Positions 34,938 to 43,790 of a stretch of 64,000 bases of DNA are shown piece by piece (within the stretch, counting starts at the first letter, position 1; every line of letters begins with the position of its first letter). Under the pieces are notes generated by a model. It worked only from the letters and a program-made list of their open reading frames with translations, searched no databases and had not been told where the DNA came from. Location: the NCBI GenBank assembly GCA_036961295.1, contig JBALVX010000001.1, positions 1,798,001 through 1,862,000 on the forward strand, written 5' to 3'. A program made the position numbers and the translations under genes. Source of the DNA: JAGPUQ01 sp036961295 (GTDB lineage: Bacteria; Pseudomonadota; Gammaproteobacteria; Pseudomonadales; Porticoccaceae).

Positions 34938-35027
34938 TTAATTTTTATCCATTGCTTTTGGCAGCCGATTCACCCCAGCGCACTGGGGGCAGACGATATG
35001 CACTGGGGCTGATGCTGATTCACTCAT
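34938..35027 (-). pseudogene. trxC: Truncated trxC (thioredoxin 2): N-terminal 29 codons only
   Basis: ATG at 35027 preceded by AGGAG; the product starts MSESASAPVHIVCPQCAGVN and ends RLPKAMDKN. The segment HIVCPQCAGVNRLP is the first half of the N-terminal zinc ribbon of TrxC (C-P-x-C-x3-N-R-x-P). The second CxxC, the thioredoxin domain and the WCGPC active site are missing; the frame ends at 34938, directly before the TerB-like gene. The cassette has therefore replaced the rest of trxC. No TrxC C-terminus is found at the other island edge. Confidence 0.75.
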
Positions 35028-35354
35028 GGTGCGGTCTCCTCTGGCTCATTACGCTATTTCGTCTGTCTGAAAGCAAAAACTCGACCTCACTGCTCACTTA
35101 TTGCACTTTGTTCGTTATACCCACAGCCGAATTAGCCAAGAATAGTGCCCTTATATCCAAAACATACCCTGTTTCTGACATAACAGAATTCTTATGTCGA
35201 ATTCGGTGCACTATTGAATCTGCTAACAGGTCACCCTCTTCGATATGTATATATTTTGGCTTTTTCTATACATGTCCCCACCCATCTGTATACATTTTTG
35301 GATTTTCTATACACATCTATACTTGAAAGTGGGCCAAAACGCTCCTGTCGGCCC
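35028..35354. other. AT-rich region upstream of the trxC remnant and defence cassette
   Basis: 327 bp without a gene. It contains an imperfect direct repeat (35246-35274 and 35287-35315). The original trxC promoter should be here and may now drive the cassette in the same direction. Confidence 0.5.
35246..35315. repeat. Two-copy AT-rich direct repeat
   Basis: TGTATATATTTTGGCTTTTT then CTATACATG (35246-35274), and TGTATACATTTTTGGATTTT then CTATACACA (35287-35314), share the frame TGTATA-x-ATTTTTGGxTTTTCTATACA. Each copy is itself partly palindromic (TGTATA...TATACA). This could be a pair of operator sites. Confidence 0.65.
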
Positions 35355-35689
35355 CTAACTACGGCCTGTATTCAAGCGGAACTGGGTGCCTGTTTTAGAA
35401 TTGACTCGTGGCCTATGGAAATAATGGCATCCAAACTGTAATGATCCAGCTCCCGCTCTACCTGGCGTTTGCCCTCTGTTTGAACTATCCGGAATTTCCG
35501 GATAGTTCAAGCCGCCTCAAGCTCCTGTTCCTTGTAGATATTCTTGAAATGTTCATTGATAGTTCGAACATCTTTATCAAACAAGGTGGCCATTTGCTTT
35601 TGCGTCAACCAGAGAGTTTGCGCCTCCCCATCCAGTCGAACCTCAACCTCACGGCCATCTTGTTGATAGATGACAATCTCATTTGCCAT
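35355..35689 (-). pseudogene. Decayed RhuM family gene
   Basis: ATG at 35689 with AAGGAG upstream opens NEIVIYQQDGREVEVRLDGE, then TLWLTQKQMATLFDKDVRTI and NEHFKNIYKEQELEAA, the standard N-terminus of RhuM virulence-type proteins. An in-frame TGA (35507-35509) interrupts it. Past the stop the same frame goes on with TIRKFRIVQTEGKRQVEREL and DHYSLDAIISIG. A one-base loss near 35395-35405 then shifts to RVNSKTGTQFR, after which similarity ends at a TAG at 35355. One nonsense change, one frameshift and truncation mean it is dead. Confidence 0.85.
35480..35510. repeat. 31-bp perfect palindrome within the rhuM pseudogene
   Basis: TTGAACTATCCGGAA (35480-35494), one central T, then TTCCGGATAGTTCAA (35496-35510), a perfect inverted repeat with 15-bp arms. 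It encodes the TIRKFRIVQ segment and includes the premature TGA, so part of it may have been created by palindrome-templated correction. Confidence 0.9.
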
Positions 35690-35750
35690 TATTTGCACTC
35701 CTTGCGTAAATCATTAAGCCGCATCCTTAACCGTCAATTTGCCAGGATCT

Positions 35751-38246
35751 CTAATCAGGCCCCGGCTCACCCGGAAGCTCCGGCTCTTTGGCTTCGATAT
35801 GCACCTGGGCCTCGCTCTTTTCTTCTTTGTCATCGCGCCCAAAGCTGCGGCGCAGTTCGGCAAATTCGCGCAAGCGCGCCTGCACTCTGCCATTGATGGT
35901 GTCGGGTGGGTAGTCGCCTTCGGCATCTGGCGCCCCGGCGGGAATGCCGGTGAGAACTTCGATGGCTTCGTCTACGCCGGTGATGGGGTAGACGGCAAAC
36001 TGCCCGGCTTCGATGGCTTCGAGGACGTCGTGGCGCAGCAGTAGATTGGGTACGTTATTTTTGGGGATGAGTACGCCCTGCTCGCCGGTGAGACCGCGAG
36101 CTTTGCAGATGTCGTAAAAGCCTTCGACTTTTTCACTGACGCCGCCGATGACTTGCACTTGCCCAAGCTGGTTGATGGAACCGGTAATGGCGAAACATTG
36201 TTTGATAGGCGCCTGGGCGAGGGAGGACAACAGGGTGCACAGCTCGGCGGTGGAGGCGCTGTCGCCATCGACGCCGCCGTAGTTTTGTTCAAAGGCAAGG
36301 CTGGCGGTTAGGGCCATGGGCTGCTTTTGGCCGTAGCGCGCGCCGAGTATGCTGGACAGGGTAAACACGCCTTTGGTGTGGGTGGGGCCGCCCATGTCGG
36401 TTTCGCGGGCGATGTCGATCACGCGGCCATCGCCGAGGCGAGTGGTGGCGGTAATGCGCGAGGGCTGACCAAAACTGAAGTTGCCCATCTGTAATACGGA
36501 AAGCCCGTTGACCTGGCCGATCACCGCACCTTCGGTGTCGATCATGATGCTGTCGCGGAGGATGCCTTCGTGGACTTGATCGCGCACCCGGTCGATGCGT
36601 TCAATTTGGGTTTCGATGGCTTTGCGCACGTCGTCGCCGCTGACGGTTTTTCGCTTGGCCTTGCCAGCCCAGTAGTCGGCTTCGGCGATAAGGTCGGCAA
36701 TGCTGCGCATGTGGGTGGATAATTTTTCGGCATCGGCGGTGAAGCGCATGCTTTGCTGCACGGTGGCAGCCACGGCGGAGCGGTCGAAGGGTTTGAGTTT
36801 TTTCTGCTGCACGATGGTGGCGATCATGCGGGCGTAGAGTTCGTCGTTTTCGGGATTGCGATCGAGACTGGCCTCGAAATCGGCGGACACTTTAAACAGC
36901 TCGGCAAAATCGGGATCGTTGGCGTAGAGCATATGGTAGAGCCTGCGGTCGCCCAGTATGATCACTTTGACATCCAGGGGCATGGGTTCGGGTTCTAGCG
37001 ACACGGTACTGACCATGCTTAAGGCCTGTTCCAGAGATTCGAGCCGTAGCTCTTTTTTGTAGATCGCCTGCTTGAGGGCTTCCCAGGCGTGGGGCTGAAT
37101 TAATAGTTTGCGGGCTTCGAGAATTAAATAACCGCCGTTGGCCCGATGCAGTGCGCCGGGTTTAATCAGGGTGAAGTCGGTGACCAGTGTGCCCATCACG
37201 GCGCGGTTCTCGACGCGACCCACGAGGTTGGCATAACTAGGGTGCTCTTCGTAGACCACGGGTTTACCGGAGGCCGCGCCATTGTCGAGCATTAAATTAA
37301 CCTGATAACGCGCCAGGGCATTATGCGTTACAGCTTCGCGAGCCATCGCCCCGTCCATACCGGGCGGGATCTGCGCAGGACGAAAATCCATCGCATTAGC
37401 GACGATATCGTGTTGTACGTCGTTCAGGTAGTTGAGTATTTGCGGAAGGTCGGCGTATTTTGTACTCAGGCTTTCGATATATAAGCCCACTGCTTCCAGG
37501 GTGGTTTCGTGATTGAGTTTTTGAAAGCGCTCGCGAGCTTGCTTGCGCCATTCCGGCAACAGGCGCTGGGCAATGTTGCGCAAATGTTCACGCAGGCCAT
37601 CGACATTGGCTTCCATTTCTTTTTGAGTTTTTTCGGGTAGTTTTTCAAACACTTCCGGGGTGACTGGCTCGCCATCCACTTTGGGGATAAACGAAATGTC
37701 CCCCTCGGCCTGCACTACCTCAATGTTTTGAATATCGGCGGCTTCCTTTAATTCGCCGAAGGCCTTGCCCTGCTTCTCCTGAAGGTCGGTTTCAATAACC
37801 ACCACCCGAGCTTTGTATTCTTCGCTGTTGAAGGCCTGGGGAATGGCATTTTTTAAATCTTCGACCAGGTGATCCATGTCGTCGTGCAACACTCGACCAC
37901 GACCGGCGGGCAATTCCACCAGGATGGGTTTGGAGTCGTCGCGAAAATTATTGACGTAGCACCAGTCGTTAGGCACCGGGCCAGGTTCTGCGGCCTTGCC
38001 TAAGTACTGATTAATGGCGGTAAATTTACCCACCCCCGGAGGCCCAAGCACGAACAGGTTATAACCTTCGTTATCCATATCGAGACCGAAGCGGATGGCT
38101 TCGAGGGCACGATCCTGGCCAATAATTTCAGTTAAGGGCGGCAGATCATCGGTGGATTTAAATTTAAATTGTTCTGGATTGCAGCAGTTGGGGAACTCAT
38201 CCATGCGCAATGGCGGTATACCGACAGGATTCTTTTTCTTAGCCAT
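35751..38246 (-). CDS. Lon-like ATP-dependent protease (YcbZ/LonB-type)
   Basis: 831 residues. Walker A GPPGVGKF (68-75), a long helical region, a second ATPase segment (NGGYLILEARKLL), then the Lon proteolytic domain with the catalytic Ser of DGDSASTAEL (about residue 660) and the catalytic Lys in GGVSEKVEGFYD (about 705). No Lon N-terminal substrate domain. E. coli YcbZ is shorter. Members degrade or remodel cytoplasmic proteins, exact substrates unknown. The tail is charged and ends ELPGEPGPD. It lies 16 bp downstream of nothing on its strand, its leader contains a 16-bp repeat array, and the pseudogene rhuM follows. Confidence 0.9.
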   Translation of the reverse strand: MAKKKNPVGIPPLRMDEFPNCCNPEQFKFKSTDDLPPLTEIIGQDRALEAIRFGLDMDNEGYNLFVLGPPGVGKFTAINQYLGKAAEPGPVPNDWCYVNNFRDDSKPILVELPAGRGRVLHDDMDHLVEDLKNAIPQAFNSEEYKARVVVIETDLQEKQGKAFGELKEAADIQNIEVVQAEGDISFIPKVDGEPVTPEVFEKLPEKTQKEMEANVDGLREHLRNIAQRLLPEWRKQARERFQKLNHETTLEAVGLYIESLSTKYADLPQILNYLNDVQHDIVANAMDFRPAQIPPGMDGAMAREAVTHNALARYQVNLMLDNGAASGKPVVYEEHPSYANLVGRVENRAVMGTLVTDFTLIKPGALHRANGGYLILEARKLLIQPHAWEALKQAIYKKELRLESLEQALSMVSTVSLEPEPMPLDVKVIILGDRRLYHMLYANDPDFAELFKVSADFEASLDRNPENDELYARMIATIVQQKKLKPFDRSAVAATVQQSMRFTADAEKLSTHMRSIADLIAEADYWAGKAKRKTVSGDDVRKAIETQIERIDRVRDQVHEGILRDSIMIDTEGAVIGQVNGLSVLQMGNFSFGQPSRITATTRLGDGRVIDIARETDMGGPTHTKGVFTLSSILGARYGQKQPMALTASLAFEQNYGGVDGDSASTAELCTLLSSLAQAPIKQCFAITGSINQLGQVQVIGGVSEKVEGFYDICKARGLTGEQGVLIPKNNVPNLLLRHDVLEAIEAGQFAVYPITGVDEAIEVLTGIPAGAPDAEGDYPPDTINGRVQARLREFAELRRSFGRDDKEEKSEAQVHIEAKEPELPGEPGPD

Positions 38247-38283
38247 GACAATTTGATCCTTGAATTACATTATTTTGTTACGG

Positions 38284-38362
38284 TTTAAATATTAAAGCTT
38301 TTAAATATTAAAGCTTTTAAATATTAAAACTTTTAAATGTCAAAACTTTTAAATATCAAAAT
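38284..38362. repeat. 16-bp AT-rich tandem repeat upstream of the Lon-like gene
   Basis: Unit close to TTTAAATATTAAAGCT occurs about five times with growing divergence (GCTTTTAAATATTAAA, ACTTTTAAATGTCAAA, ACTTTTAAATATCAAA). It fills the gap between the lytic transglycosylase stop and the Lon-like start. The unit is nearly self-complementary, so hairpins or easy DNA melting are possible. Confidence 0.9.
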
Positions 38363-38988
38363 ATGGATCGCCAGAAACCGCCTTTATCCAGGCTCTCTTT
38401 ACAGCCAGCGTATTGCTGACTGTATCTTTTGGCGCGCTGATCGACTTTAGTCGCCACTCCCAATAACCAGGGTTTCTTCTTGTAGCTGCCACGGGAAAAA
38501 CCACCGTGACCTTCGTGGTAATTGAGGTATTGATTGTAGGTGTCCCACTTTGACACCCCGTTAATTCTTTGGCTTTTATTCATATACCACTGAATAAAGT
38601 TAATCGCGTCGGAGAAGTCGTCGCGGTCGCTAAACATCGAACCAGCGTCTTTCTGATACTCGCCCCAGGCCGCATTTTGGGCTTGGGCATAACCGTAGGC
38701 GGAACTGCCGCGACCAATGGGGATGACCCATAAAAAGTAACGCATCGGCGGTTTGGCCTTGGCATCAAAGCTGGATTCCTGATGCATAATCGCCATGGGA
38801 ATATAGACCGGCGCACCCCAGCGTTTGCTGGCGGCCTTAGACGCTTTGTACCAATGGGATTTTTCGCGAAAGATGGAACAAATATTATCCGGCTCACGGG
38901 GTAAAGAAGCGCAGCTCGACACCAACAATATTGCTAGCGTTAGCAGCGCGGCCACCGACCATTTTACGGAAGTTTTATTTACGAGCAT
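38356..38988 (-). CDS. Lipoprotein with SLT-like transglycosylase fold
   Basis: 210 residues. Lipobox VSSCAS near residue 26 gives a lipoprotein. MAIMHQESSFDAKAKPP has the catalytic Glu of SLT lysozyme-like folds, and GSSAYGYAQAQNAAWGEYQ, FIQWYMNKSQRIN, YLNYHEGHGGF match the SLT_4-type proteins (PF19489). It probably cuts or binds peptidoglycan from the outer membrane. The start codon overlaps the DUF1244 stop by one base (TAATG), so translation is coupled. Confidence 0.82.
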   Translation of the reverse strand: MLVNKTSVKWSVAALLTLAILLVSSCASLPREPDNICSIFREKSHWYKASKAASKRWGAPVYIPMAIMHQESSFDAKAKPPMRYFLWVIPIGRGSSAYGYAQAQNAAWGEYQKDAGSMFSDRDDFSDAINFIQWYMNKSQRINGVSKWDTYNQYLNYHEGHGGFSRGSYKKKPWLLGVATKVDQRAKRYSQQYAGCKESLDKGGFWRSIF

Positions 38989-39269
38989 TATTTACGCGCA
39001 TTAAAAATCGCCATCTGCTCGGGCGTGGCTTCGGTTTGGTATTTTTGTTTCCACTCGCTGTAGGGTATGCCGTAAACAATTTCACGGGCGGCTTCGTAAT
39101 CCACGGTTTCGCCGCGCTCTGCTGCCTCAGCCGAATACCATTTTGACAAACAATTGCGACAAAAATCGGCCAGGTTCATCAGCTCGATATTTTGCACGTC
39201 TTTATGATCGTCTAGGTGTTTTAAAAAACGCCGAAATACGGCGGCTTCGATTTCTGTTTGAGTGCTCAT
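38988..39269 (-). CDS. DUF1244 family protein
   Basis: 93 residues. LMNLADFCRNCLSKWYSAEA and VDYEAAREIVYGIPYSEWK match DUF1244, a small helical family (SMc04008-like) of proteobacteria. The conserved Cys pair F-C-R-N-C-L is present. Function unknown. It ends in a TAATG overlap with the SLT-like lipoprotein gene and lies 36 bp downstream of lipA, possibly part of the same transcript. Confidence 0.85.
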   Translation of the reverse strand: MSTQTEIEAAVFRRFLKHLDDHKDVQNIELMNLADFCRNCLSKWYSAEAAERGETVDYEAAREIVYGIPYSEWKQKYQTEATPEQMAIFNARK

Positions 39270-39305
39270 AACTAACTACCTTTCTTAAATTTTCTGTTAA
39301 ATAGA

Positions 39306-40340
39306 CTAACTAATATCTTCGCCGCGAGCTTGCTTGTCGGCGTGATAGGAGGAACGCACCAGCGGCCCAGAGGCAACATGCTTAAAGCCAATTTGATAGG
39401 CGTAGTCTGTATATTCTTCAAATTCGTCGGGGTGAACATAGCGGGCCACCGGCAAATGACTTTTTGACGGCTGCAAATATTGCCCTACGGTGAGCATGTC
39501 GACATCGTGGGCGCGCAGGTCATCCAGGGTTGCCAACAACTCTGCTTTGGTTTCGCCCAGGCCCACCATTAAACCGGATTTAGTGGGCACCTGAGCCAGT
39601 CCTTTAGTCGGCGCTGCGGCTTTTTTAAGCAATGCGGCAGTACGTGCTTTGTATTCTTGCAGCAGCTTTAACGACCATTGATAGTTAGCGCCGGGCCGGG
39701 CCTCGCGATACAAGCGCGGCACGGTTTCGAGATTGTGATTAAACACGTCGGGCGGTGTGGCGCTGAGGATGTCCAACGCGGGTTCCATACGACCGCGAAA
39801 ATCTGGCACTAAAATTTCGATTTGTAATTCGGGGCTGAGCGCTCGGGCTTCGCGAATACAGTCGGCAAAGTGTTGCGCCCCACCGTCGCGTAGGTCGTCG
39901 CGATCCACGGAGGTGATCACCACGTAGTTCAAAGCCATTTCGGCAATGGCGCTGGCCAGGTGTGCGGGCTCTGCCGCATCCAGGGGATTGGGTTTGCCGT
40001 GCCCCACATCGCAGAACGGACAGCGCCGGGTGCAGATTTCACCCATGACCATAAAGGTGGCGGTACCGCCACCAAAACACTCGCTGAGGTTGGGGCACGA
40101 TGCTTCTTCGCACACGGTGGAAAGTTTGTGCTCGCGCAAAATATCTTTAATGCGCTGCACCTTAGGGGAGGACGAAATGCGAATTTTTAGCCACGGCGGT
40201 TTACGCAAATAATTTTCGGTCGCGATCACCTTAACCGGGATGCGCTCGACCTTATCGGCACTGCGCAGCTTTTCACCCTGCTGTAAGCGGCGGGTGCGTT
40301 TCACCGGCGGGTGACTTAGATCGGGGCCGGAATCGCTCAT
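39306..40340 (-). CDS. lipA: Lipoyl synthase (radical SAM)
   Basis: 344 residues. Auxiliary cluster motif [13 protein letters not shown] (C-x4-C-x5-C) at about residue 80 and the radical SAM motif [13 protein letters not shown], then [19 protein letters not shown]. It inserts two sulfurs into octanoyl-E2 or GcvH to make lipoate. The C-terminal extension ends with [15 protein letters not shown]. Organisation lipB-lipA with ybeD and dacA upstream matches E. coli and Pseudomonas. Confidence 0.96.
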   Translation of the reverse strand: MSDSGPDLSHPPVKRTRRLQQGEKLRSADKVERIPVKVIATENYLRKPPWLKIRISSSPKVQRIKDILREHKLSTVCEEASCPNLSECFGGGTATFMVMGEICTRRCPFCDVGHGKPNPLDAAEPAHLASAIAEMALNYVVITSVDRDDLRDGGAQHFADCIREARALSPELQIEILVPDFRGRMEPALDILSATPPDVFNHNLETVPRLYREARPGANYQWSLKLLQEYKARTAALLKKAAAPTKGLAQVPTKSGLMVGLGETKAELLATLDDLRAHDVDMLTVGQYLQPSKSHLPVARYVHPDEFEEYTDYAYQIGFKHVASGPLVRSSYHADKQARGEDIS

Positions 40341-40395
40341 ATGAGGTCTCTGTGAAGGGTTTGCGTTAGCGGGAGCGCTGTCTTTTCAATCCAGA

Positions 40396-41100
40396 CTACT
40401 GATTAGCGTCCAGGACATCACTCTCCGAGGCATGATTATAGTACCAGCCGGTGTAACCGAGGTAGTTGGCGAGGTGAGTGAGCAAGCGAGCCTCGACGGC
40501 CGCCAGCTCGGGCATGGCATCTGGCGGTAGCAGGTCGGCTAATTGGGTCATCTGCAAACCCTGATAACCGCAGGGGTTGATGCGCCCGAAGGGTTCCAAA
40601 TCCATTGCCGCGTTAAAAGCCAGGCCGTGGTAGCTGCGCCCGCGGCGGATACGCAAGCCCAACGAGGCTATTTTGGCCTCGCCCACATAAACCCCGGGGG
40701 CGCCCTTGCGAGCCTCGGCGACAATATCAAAATCCGCCAGGGTGGCGACGATGGTTTTCTCCAGCGCGGTGACTAGCTCCCGCACATTCAGACCGACGCG
40801 CTTAAGCGACACCAAAGGGTAGATAACGATTTGGCCGGGGCCGTGGTAGGTCACCTGCCCGCCTCTATCGACCTGCACTACCGGAATATCGCCGGGTAAC
40901 AATAGATGCTCGGCCTTGCCCGCCTGGCCCTGGGTAAATACGGAGGGGTGCTGAACGGTCCAGATTTGGTCTACATTGGAAGGAGAAGTATCAGCTGAAT
41001 CGGTATTAGCATCAGCTGCCGCATTGATATGCTGCTTCATGGCGTCGAACACGCCGGGATAGGCTTGCAGGCCCAGAGGACGCACACAGATTTCAGACAC
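40396..41100 (-). CDS. lipB: Lipoyl(octanoyl) transferase
   Basis: 234 residues. [55 protein letters not shown] and [13 protein letters not shown] are the conserved LipB blocks, with catalytic Lys (EAKIASLG) and Cys (NPCGYQG). It transfers octanoate from ACP to lipoate-dependent enzymes. A short Asp/Ser/Ala-rich insert ([17 protein letters not shown]) follows residue 30. Two bp separate it from ybeD. Confidence 0.95.
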   Translation of the reverse strand: MSEICVRPLGLQAYPGVFDAMKQHINAAADANTDSADTSPSNVDQIWTVQHPSVFTQGQAGKAEHLLLPGDIPVVQVDRGGQVTYHGPGQIVIYPLVSLKRVGLNVRELVTALEKTIVATLADFDIVAEARKGAPGVYVGEAKIASLGLRIRRGRSYHGLAFNAAMDLEPFGRINPCGYQGLQMTQLADLLPPDAMPELAAVEARLLTHLANYLGYTGWYYNHASESDVLDANQ

Positions 41101-41102
41101 GC

Positions 41103-41372
41103 TTATAAAACCATCTTAACCAAAGAACTGCCTTTGAGATCTTCAAACAGCGCTTGTAGTTGTGGTTCGCCGGTGGCGGTAATGGTAATGGTCAAGGCCT
41201 GAAACTTGCCGCCACTGCTGTCGCGCATGGTAATGCGGGTTTCGTCAAAGCCGGGGGCGTGAAGCTCGAATACGCTGATCACGTGGCTGCGAAATGACTC
41301 GCCGCTATCGCCCAGAACTTTGATGGGGTAGTCGCAGGGAAATTCTATCCGCGGTGGATCTGAGTCGTTCAT
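41103..41372 (-). CDS. ybeD: YbeD family protein (DUF493)
   Basis: 89 residues from the ATG at 41372, which has GAAGG upstream. [40 protein letters not shown] and [19 protein letters not shown] are characteristic of DUF493, an ACT-like regulatory fold. Function unknown; its constant position between dacA and lipB suggests a link to lipoate or wall metabolism. Confidence 0.9.
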   Translation of the reverse strand: MNDSDPPRIEFPCDYPIKVLGDSGESFRSHVISVFELHAPGFDETRITMRDSSGGKFQALTITITATGEPQLQALFEDLKGSSLVKMVL

Positions 41373-41391
41373 GGTAGAAATAACCTTCAAA

Positions 41392-42576
41392 TCAGGAAAA
41401 CCAGCCGTAAATCAATAATAGCAGGTGATCCCAGATACGAGCAAAAAACCCGGCTTCCGCCACCGCGTGATCCGCCACCAGTGATTCTTTCAGTAAGGTT
41501 TCGCCTTGGTAGGTAACGGTAAGCGTACCTAATTCACCGGTGCGGGTCAGCGGTGCGCGCACGACGTCATCGACATGCACAACGGCGTCGAGGTCATCGC
41601 GAGCGCCACGGGGCAGGGTCAGATAGAGGTCTTTCGCGGCGACCAGATTAATGTTGTCGTCTTTGCCAAACCAGACCCGCACGTCGGGCTTAAGTATAGC
41701 CCCGGCCTGGTAAATTTTGGCAGTTTCGTAATACCGAAAACCGTAGGATAGTAATTTACTGGATTCCCTGGCGCGGGCTTCCTCGCTGCTGGCGCCCATC
41801 ACCACGGCCACTAAGCGCATACCGTCGCGTAAGGCCGAGGACACCAGGCAGTAACCGGCTTCTTCGGTGTGGCCGGTTTTAACACCGTCGACGGATTTGT
41901 CGCGCCACAATAATAAGTTGCGATTGCGCTGGGCAATATTGTTGTAGGTGTATTGTTTTTCGGCGTAGAGCTTGTAGTGCTCGGGGTGATCCTGAATCAG
42001 GGCGCGGGCCAGAATAGCGAGATCGTGGGCGGTGGTGACATGTCCTTCCGCGGGCCAGCCGGTGGCGTTAACGAAGTGGGAATTGCTCATGCCCAGCAGG
42101 CTCGCGTACTGGTTCATTACGTCGGCAAAGCTGTCTTCCGCACCCGCGACAAACTCAGCGAGGGCAACGGTGGCATCGTTGCCCGATTGAATAATCAAAC
42201 CGCGCAACAAATCCTTCACCGCCACTTCGGTGCCTTCGCGCACAAACATTTTGGAACCACCCATTTTCCAGGCGGTAACGCTGATCGGCACCAACGCCTC
42301 TTCGTTGAATTTATTTTTGGCCATCTCACTGGACACCACATAACTGCTCATCATTTTGGTGAGACTGGCGGGCGGCAGCGACTGATTGGCGTTTTCTTCG
42401 ACCAGCACCCGACCGGTATTGGCGTCCATTAAGATCCACGACTTGGCCGCCAGTTGCGGCGGTGCCGGAATCAGTACCGGAGCGGCCTGGGCGACGGCAG
42501 CTAGACACAACACGGACAACGGCAAGACTATGGCCAGTAACTTGCGCAAGGGTTTATGAATTGAGAAGTTATGCAT
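41392..42576 (-). CDS. dacA: D-alanyl-D-alanine carboxypeptidase (PBP5)
   Basis: About 394 residues from the ATG at 42576. Signal peptide ending VAQAAPV, serine motif SLTK (71-74) in LPPASLTKMMSSYV, SGN motif in IQSGNDATVALAEF, KTG motif in VDGVKTGHTEEAGYC, then a PBP5 C-terminal beta domain (LTLPRGARDDLDAVV) and an amphipathic membrane anchor at the end (FFARIWDHLLLLIYGWFS). It trims the fifth D-Ala from muropeptides. In the frame 26 further codons upstream are not conserved. Confidence 0.95.
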   Translation of the reverse strand: MHNFSIHKPLRKLLAIVLPLSVLCLAAVAQAAPVLIPAPPQLAAKSWILMDANTGRVLVEENANQSLPPASLTKMMSSYVVSSEMAKNKFNEEALVPISVTAWKMGGSKMFVREGTEVAVKDLLRGLIIQSGNDATVALAEFVAGAEDSFADVMNQYASLLGMSNSHFVNATGWPAEGHVTTAHDLAILARALIQDHPEHYKLYAEKQYTYNNIAQRNRNLLLWRDKSVDGVKTGHTEEAGYCLVSSALRDGMRLVAVVMGASSEEARARESSKLLSYGFRYYETAKIYQAGAILKPDVRVWFGKDDNINLVAAKDLYLTLPRGARDDLDAVVHVDDVVRAPLTRTGELGTLTVTYQGETLLKESLVADHAVAEAGFFARIWDHLLLLIYGWFS

Positions 42577-42683
42577 AGGGTATTGCGTCCTTCGAGCCTG
42601 ATGTTGGTCTGATTTGGAATCTATTCTTGAAGCTGTTCTTGAGTGGGCAAACACTGGAAAACCGGTAAAACGTGGAACACACG

Positions 42684-43700
42684 CTATTTAAGCGCATCGT
42701 ACACCACGAAGGGACTAAGGCGCTCGGTTTGGATCAGTGCCTCGCGAATATTTCGCAGCTCATTGTGATTACTAAAGGGTCCTACCAATACTTTAAACAA
42801 ACGACCACCGCCTTTTTTGACTTCGTAAACCGCCGTGGACGGCGCGGTGCGAGCAACTACCCGCTCTTGTAAGGTTGCCGCCGCTTTCAGCGAACTAAAG
42901 GCACCAATCTGCAAAAAGGTATTACTGGGCAGGCGATAAGTCTCTGCGGTCGCCGTTATTTTGGGAGCGGTTTCTGCCAGAACTGTCGCGGCTGGAACTA
43001 CCGCCGCTAAAACCGTACTGGTTTGCGTAGGGCTGATTTGCGAAGGACTGGTTTGCGCAGTACTAGTTTGAGAGGCACTGCTGATGTGCGGCTGCTCAAC
43101 GGTATTATTTTGATAGTCACCCGGATCGATGGCTTCCACTTGTACCCGTGCGGTACCCGGCCCGGCGTAGGCCAGTTTTTTGGCGGCGGCGTAGGACAAG
43201 TCAATAATTCGATCACCGTGGAAAGGCCCGCGATCATTCACCCGCACGATGACACTGCGCTGGTTGTTCAGGTTGGTGACTTTTACATAACTGGGAATGG
43301 GTAAGGTTTTATGGGCTGCGGTCATGCCGTACATATCGTAGGTTTCACCGTTGGCGGTTTTGCGTCCATGAAACTTGGTGCCGTACCAGGAGGCCGTACC
43401 CTCCGCGCGATAGGCGCTGCCCGCAGGCAATAAATGATAGGTTTTACCAAATACGGAGTAGGGATTTTTATTGCCCGCGCGCGTTACCAGTTCTGCTTTG
43501 GGTACGGCATCGGGAATACGGCTGACATCGACATCGCCGGTCGGAGCACCATCGACACCGGGGATTGAAGACGTGGTCGAGGCGGACGTAGATGTAGACG
43601 TGGAGATTCTCCCGCCCATGGTACAGGCGGTCAATAACATCAGTGCTGTCAACGCTAACAACACAACTGTCCGCGATGCTAAACCTCCGAGCCAACTCAT
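42684..43700 (-). CDS. rlpA: Septal ring lytic transglycosylase RlpA with SPOR domain
   Basis: 338 residues. Lipobox LLTACT near residue 26; double-psi barrel domain GTASWYGTKFHGRKTANGET, MTAAHKTLPIPSYVKVTNL, RVNDRGPFHGDRIIDLSYAAA; C-terminal SPOR domain FLQIGAFSSLKAAATLQERV. It cleaves naked glycan strands at the septum. Two low-complexity Ser/Thr stretches (STSTSTSASTTSS after the lipobox and SQTSTAQTSPSQISPTQTST before the SPOR domain) act as linkers and are repetitive at DNA level. Confidence 0.94.
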   Translation of the reverse strand: MSWLGGLASRTVVLLALTALMLLTACTMGGRISTSTSTSASTTSSIPGVDGAPTGDVDVSRIPDAVPKAELVTRAGNKNPYSVFGKTYHLLPAGSAYRAEGTASWYGTKFHGRKTANGETYDMYGMTAAHKTLPIPSYVKVTNLNNQRSVIVRVNDRGPFHGDRIIDLSYAAAKKLAYAGPGTARVQVEAIDPGDYQNNTVEQPHISSASQTSTAQTSPSQISPTQTSTVLAAVVPAATVLAETAPKITATAETYRLPSNTFLQIGAFSSLKAAATLQERVVARTAPSTAVYEVKKGGGRLFKVLVGPFSNHNELRNIREALIQTERLSPFVVYDALK

Positions 43701-43790
43701 AGTGTATTCAAACCTGTCTTTCTCACGGTTACAGTGCGGACCATTGTAGTTAAGCTATCGTTAAGGCGGCTAAAGTTAAGGTAGCTACCG

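Noticed and set aside
35214..35441. Plus-strand small frames near the rhuM remnant
   Set aside because: They come from AT-rich intergenic DNA and from antisense of the rhuM pseudogene.
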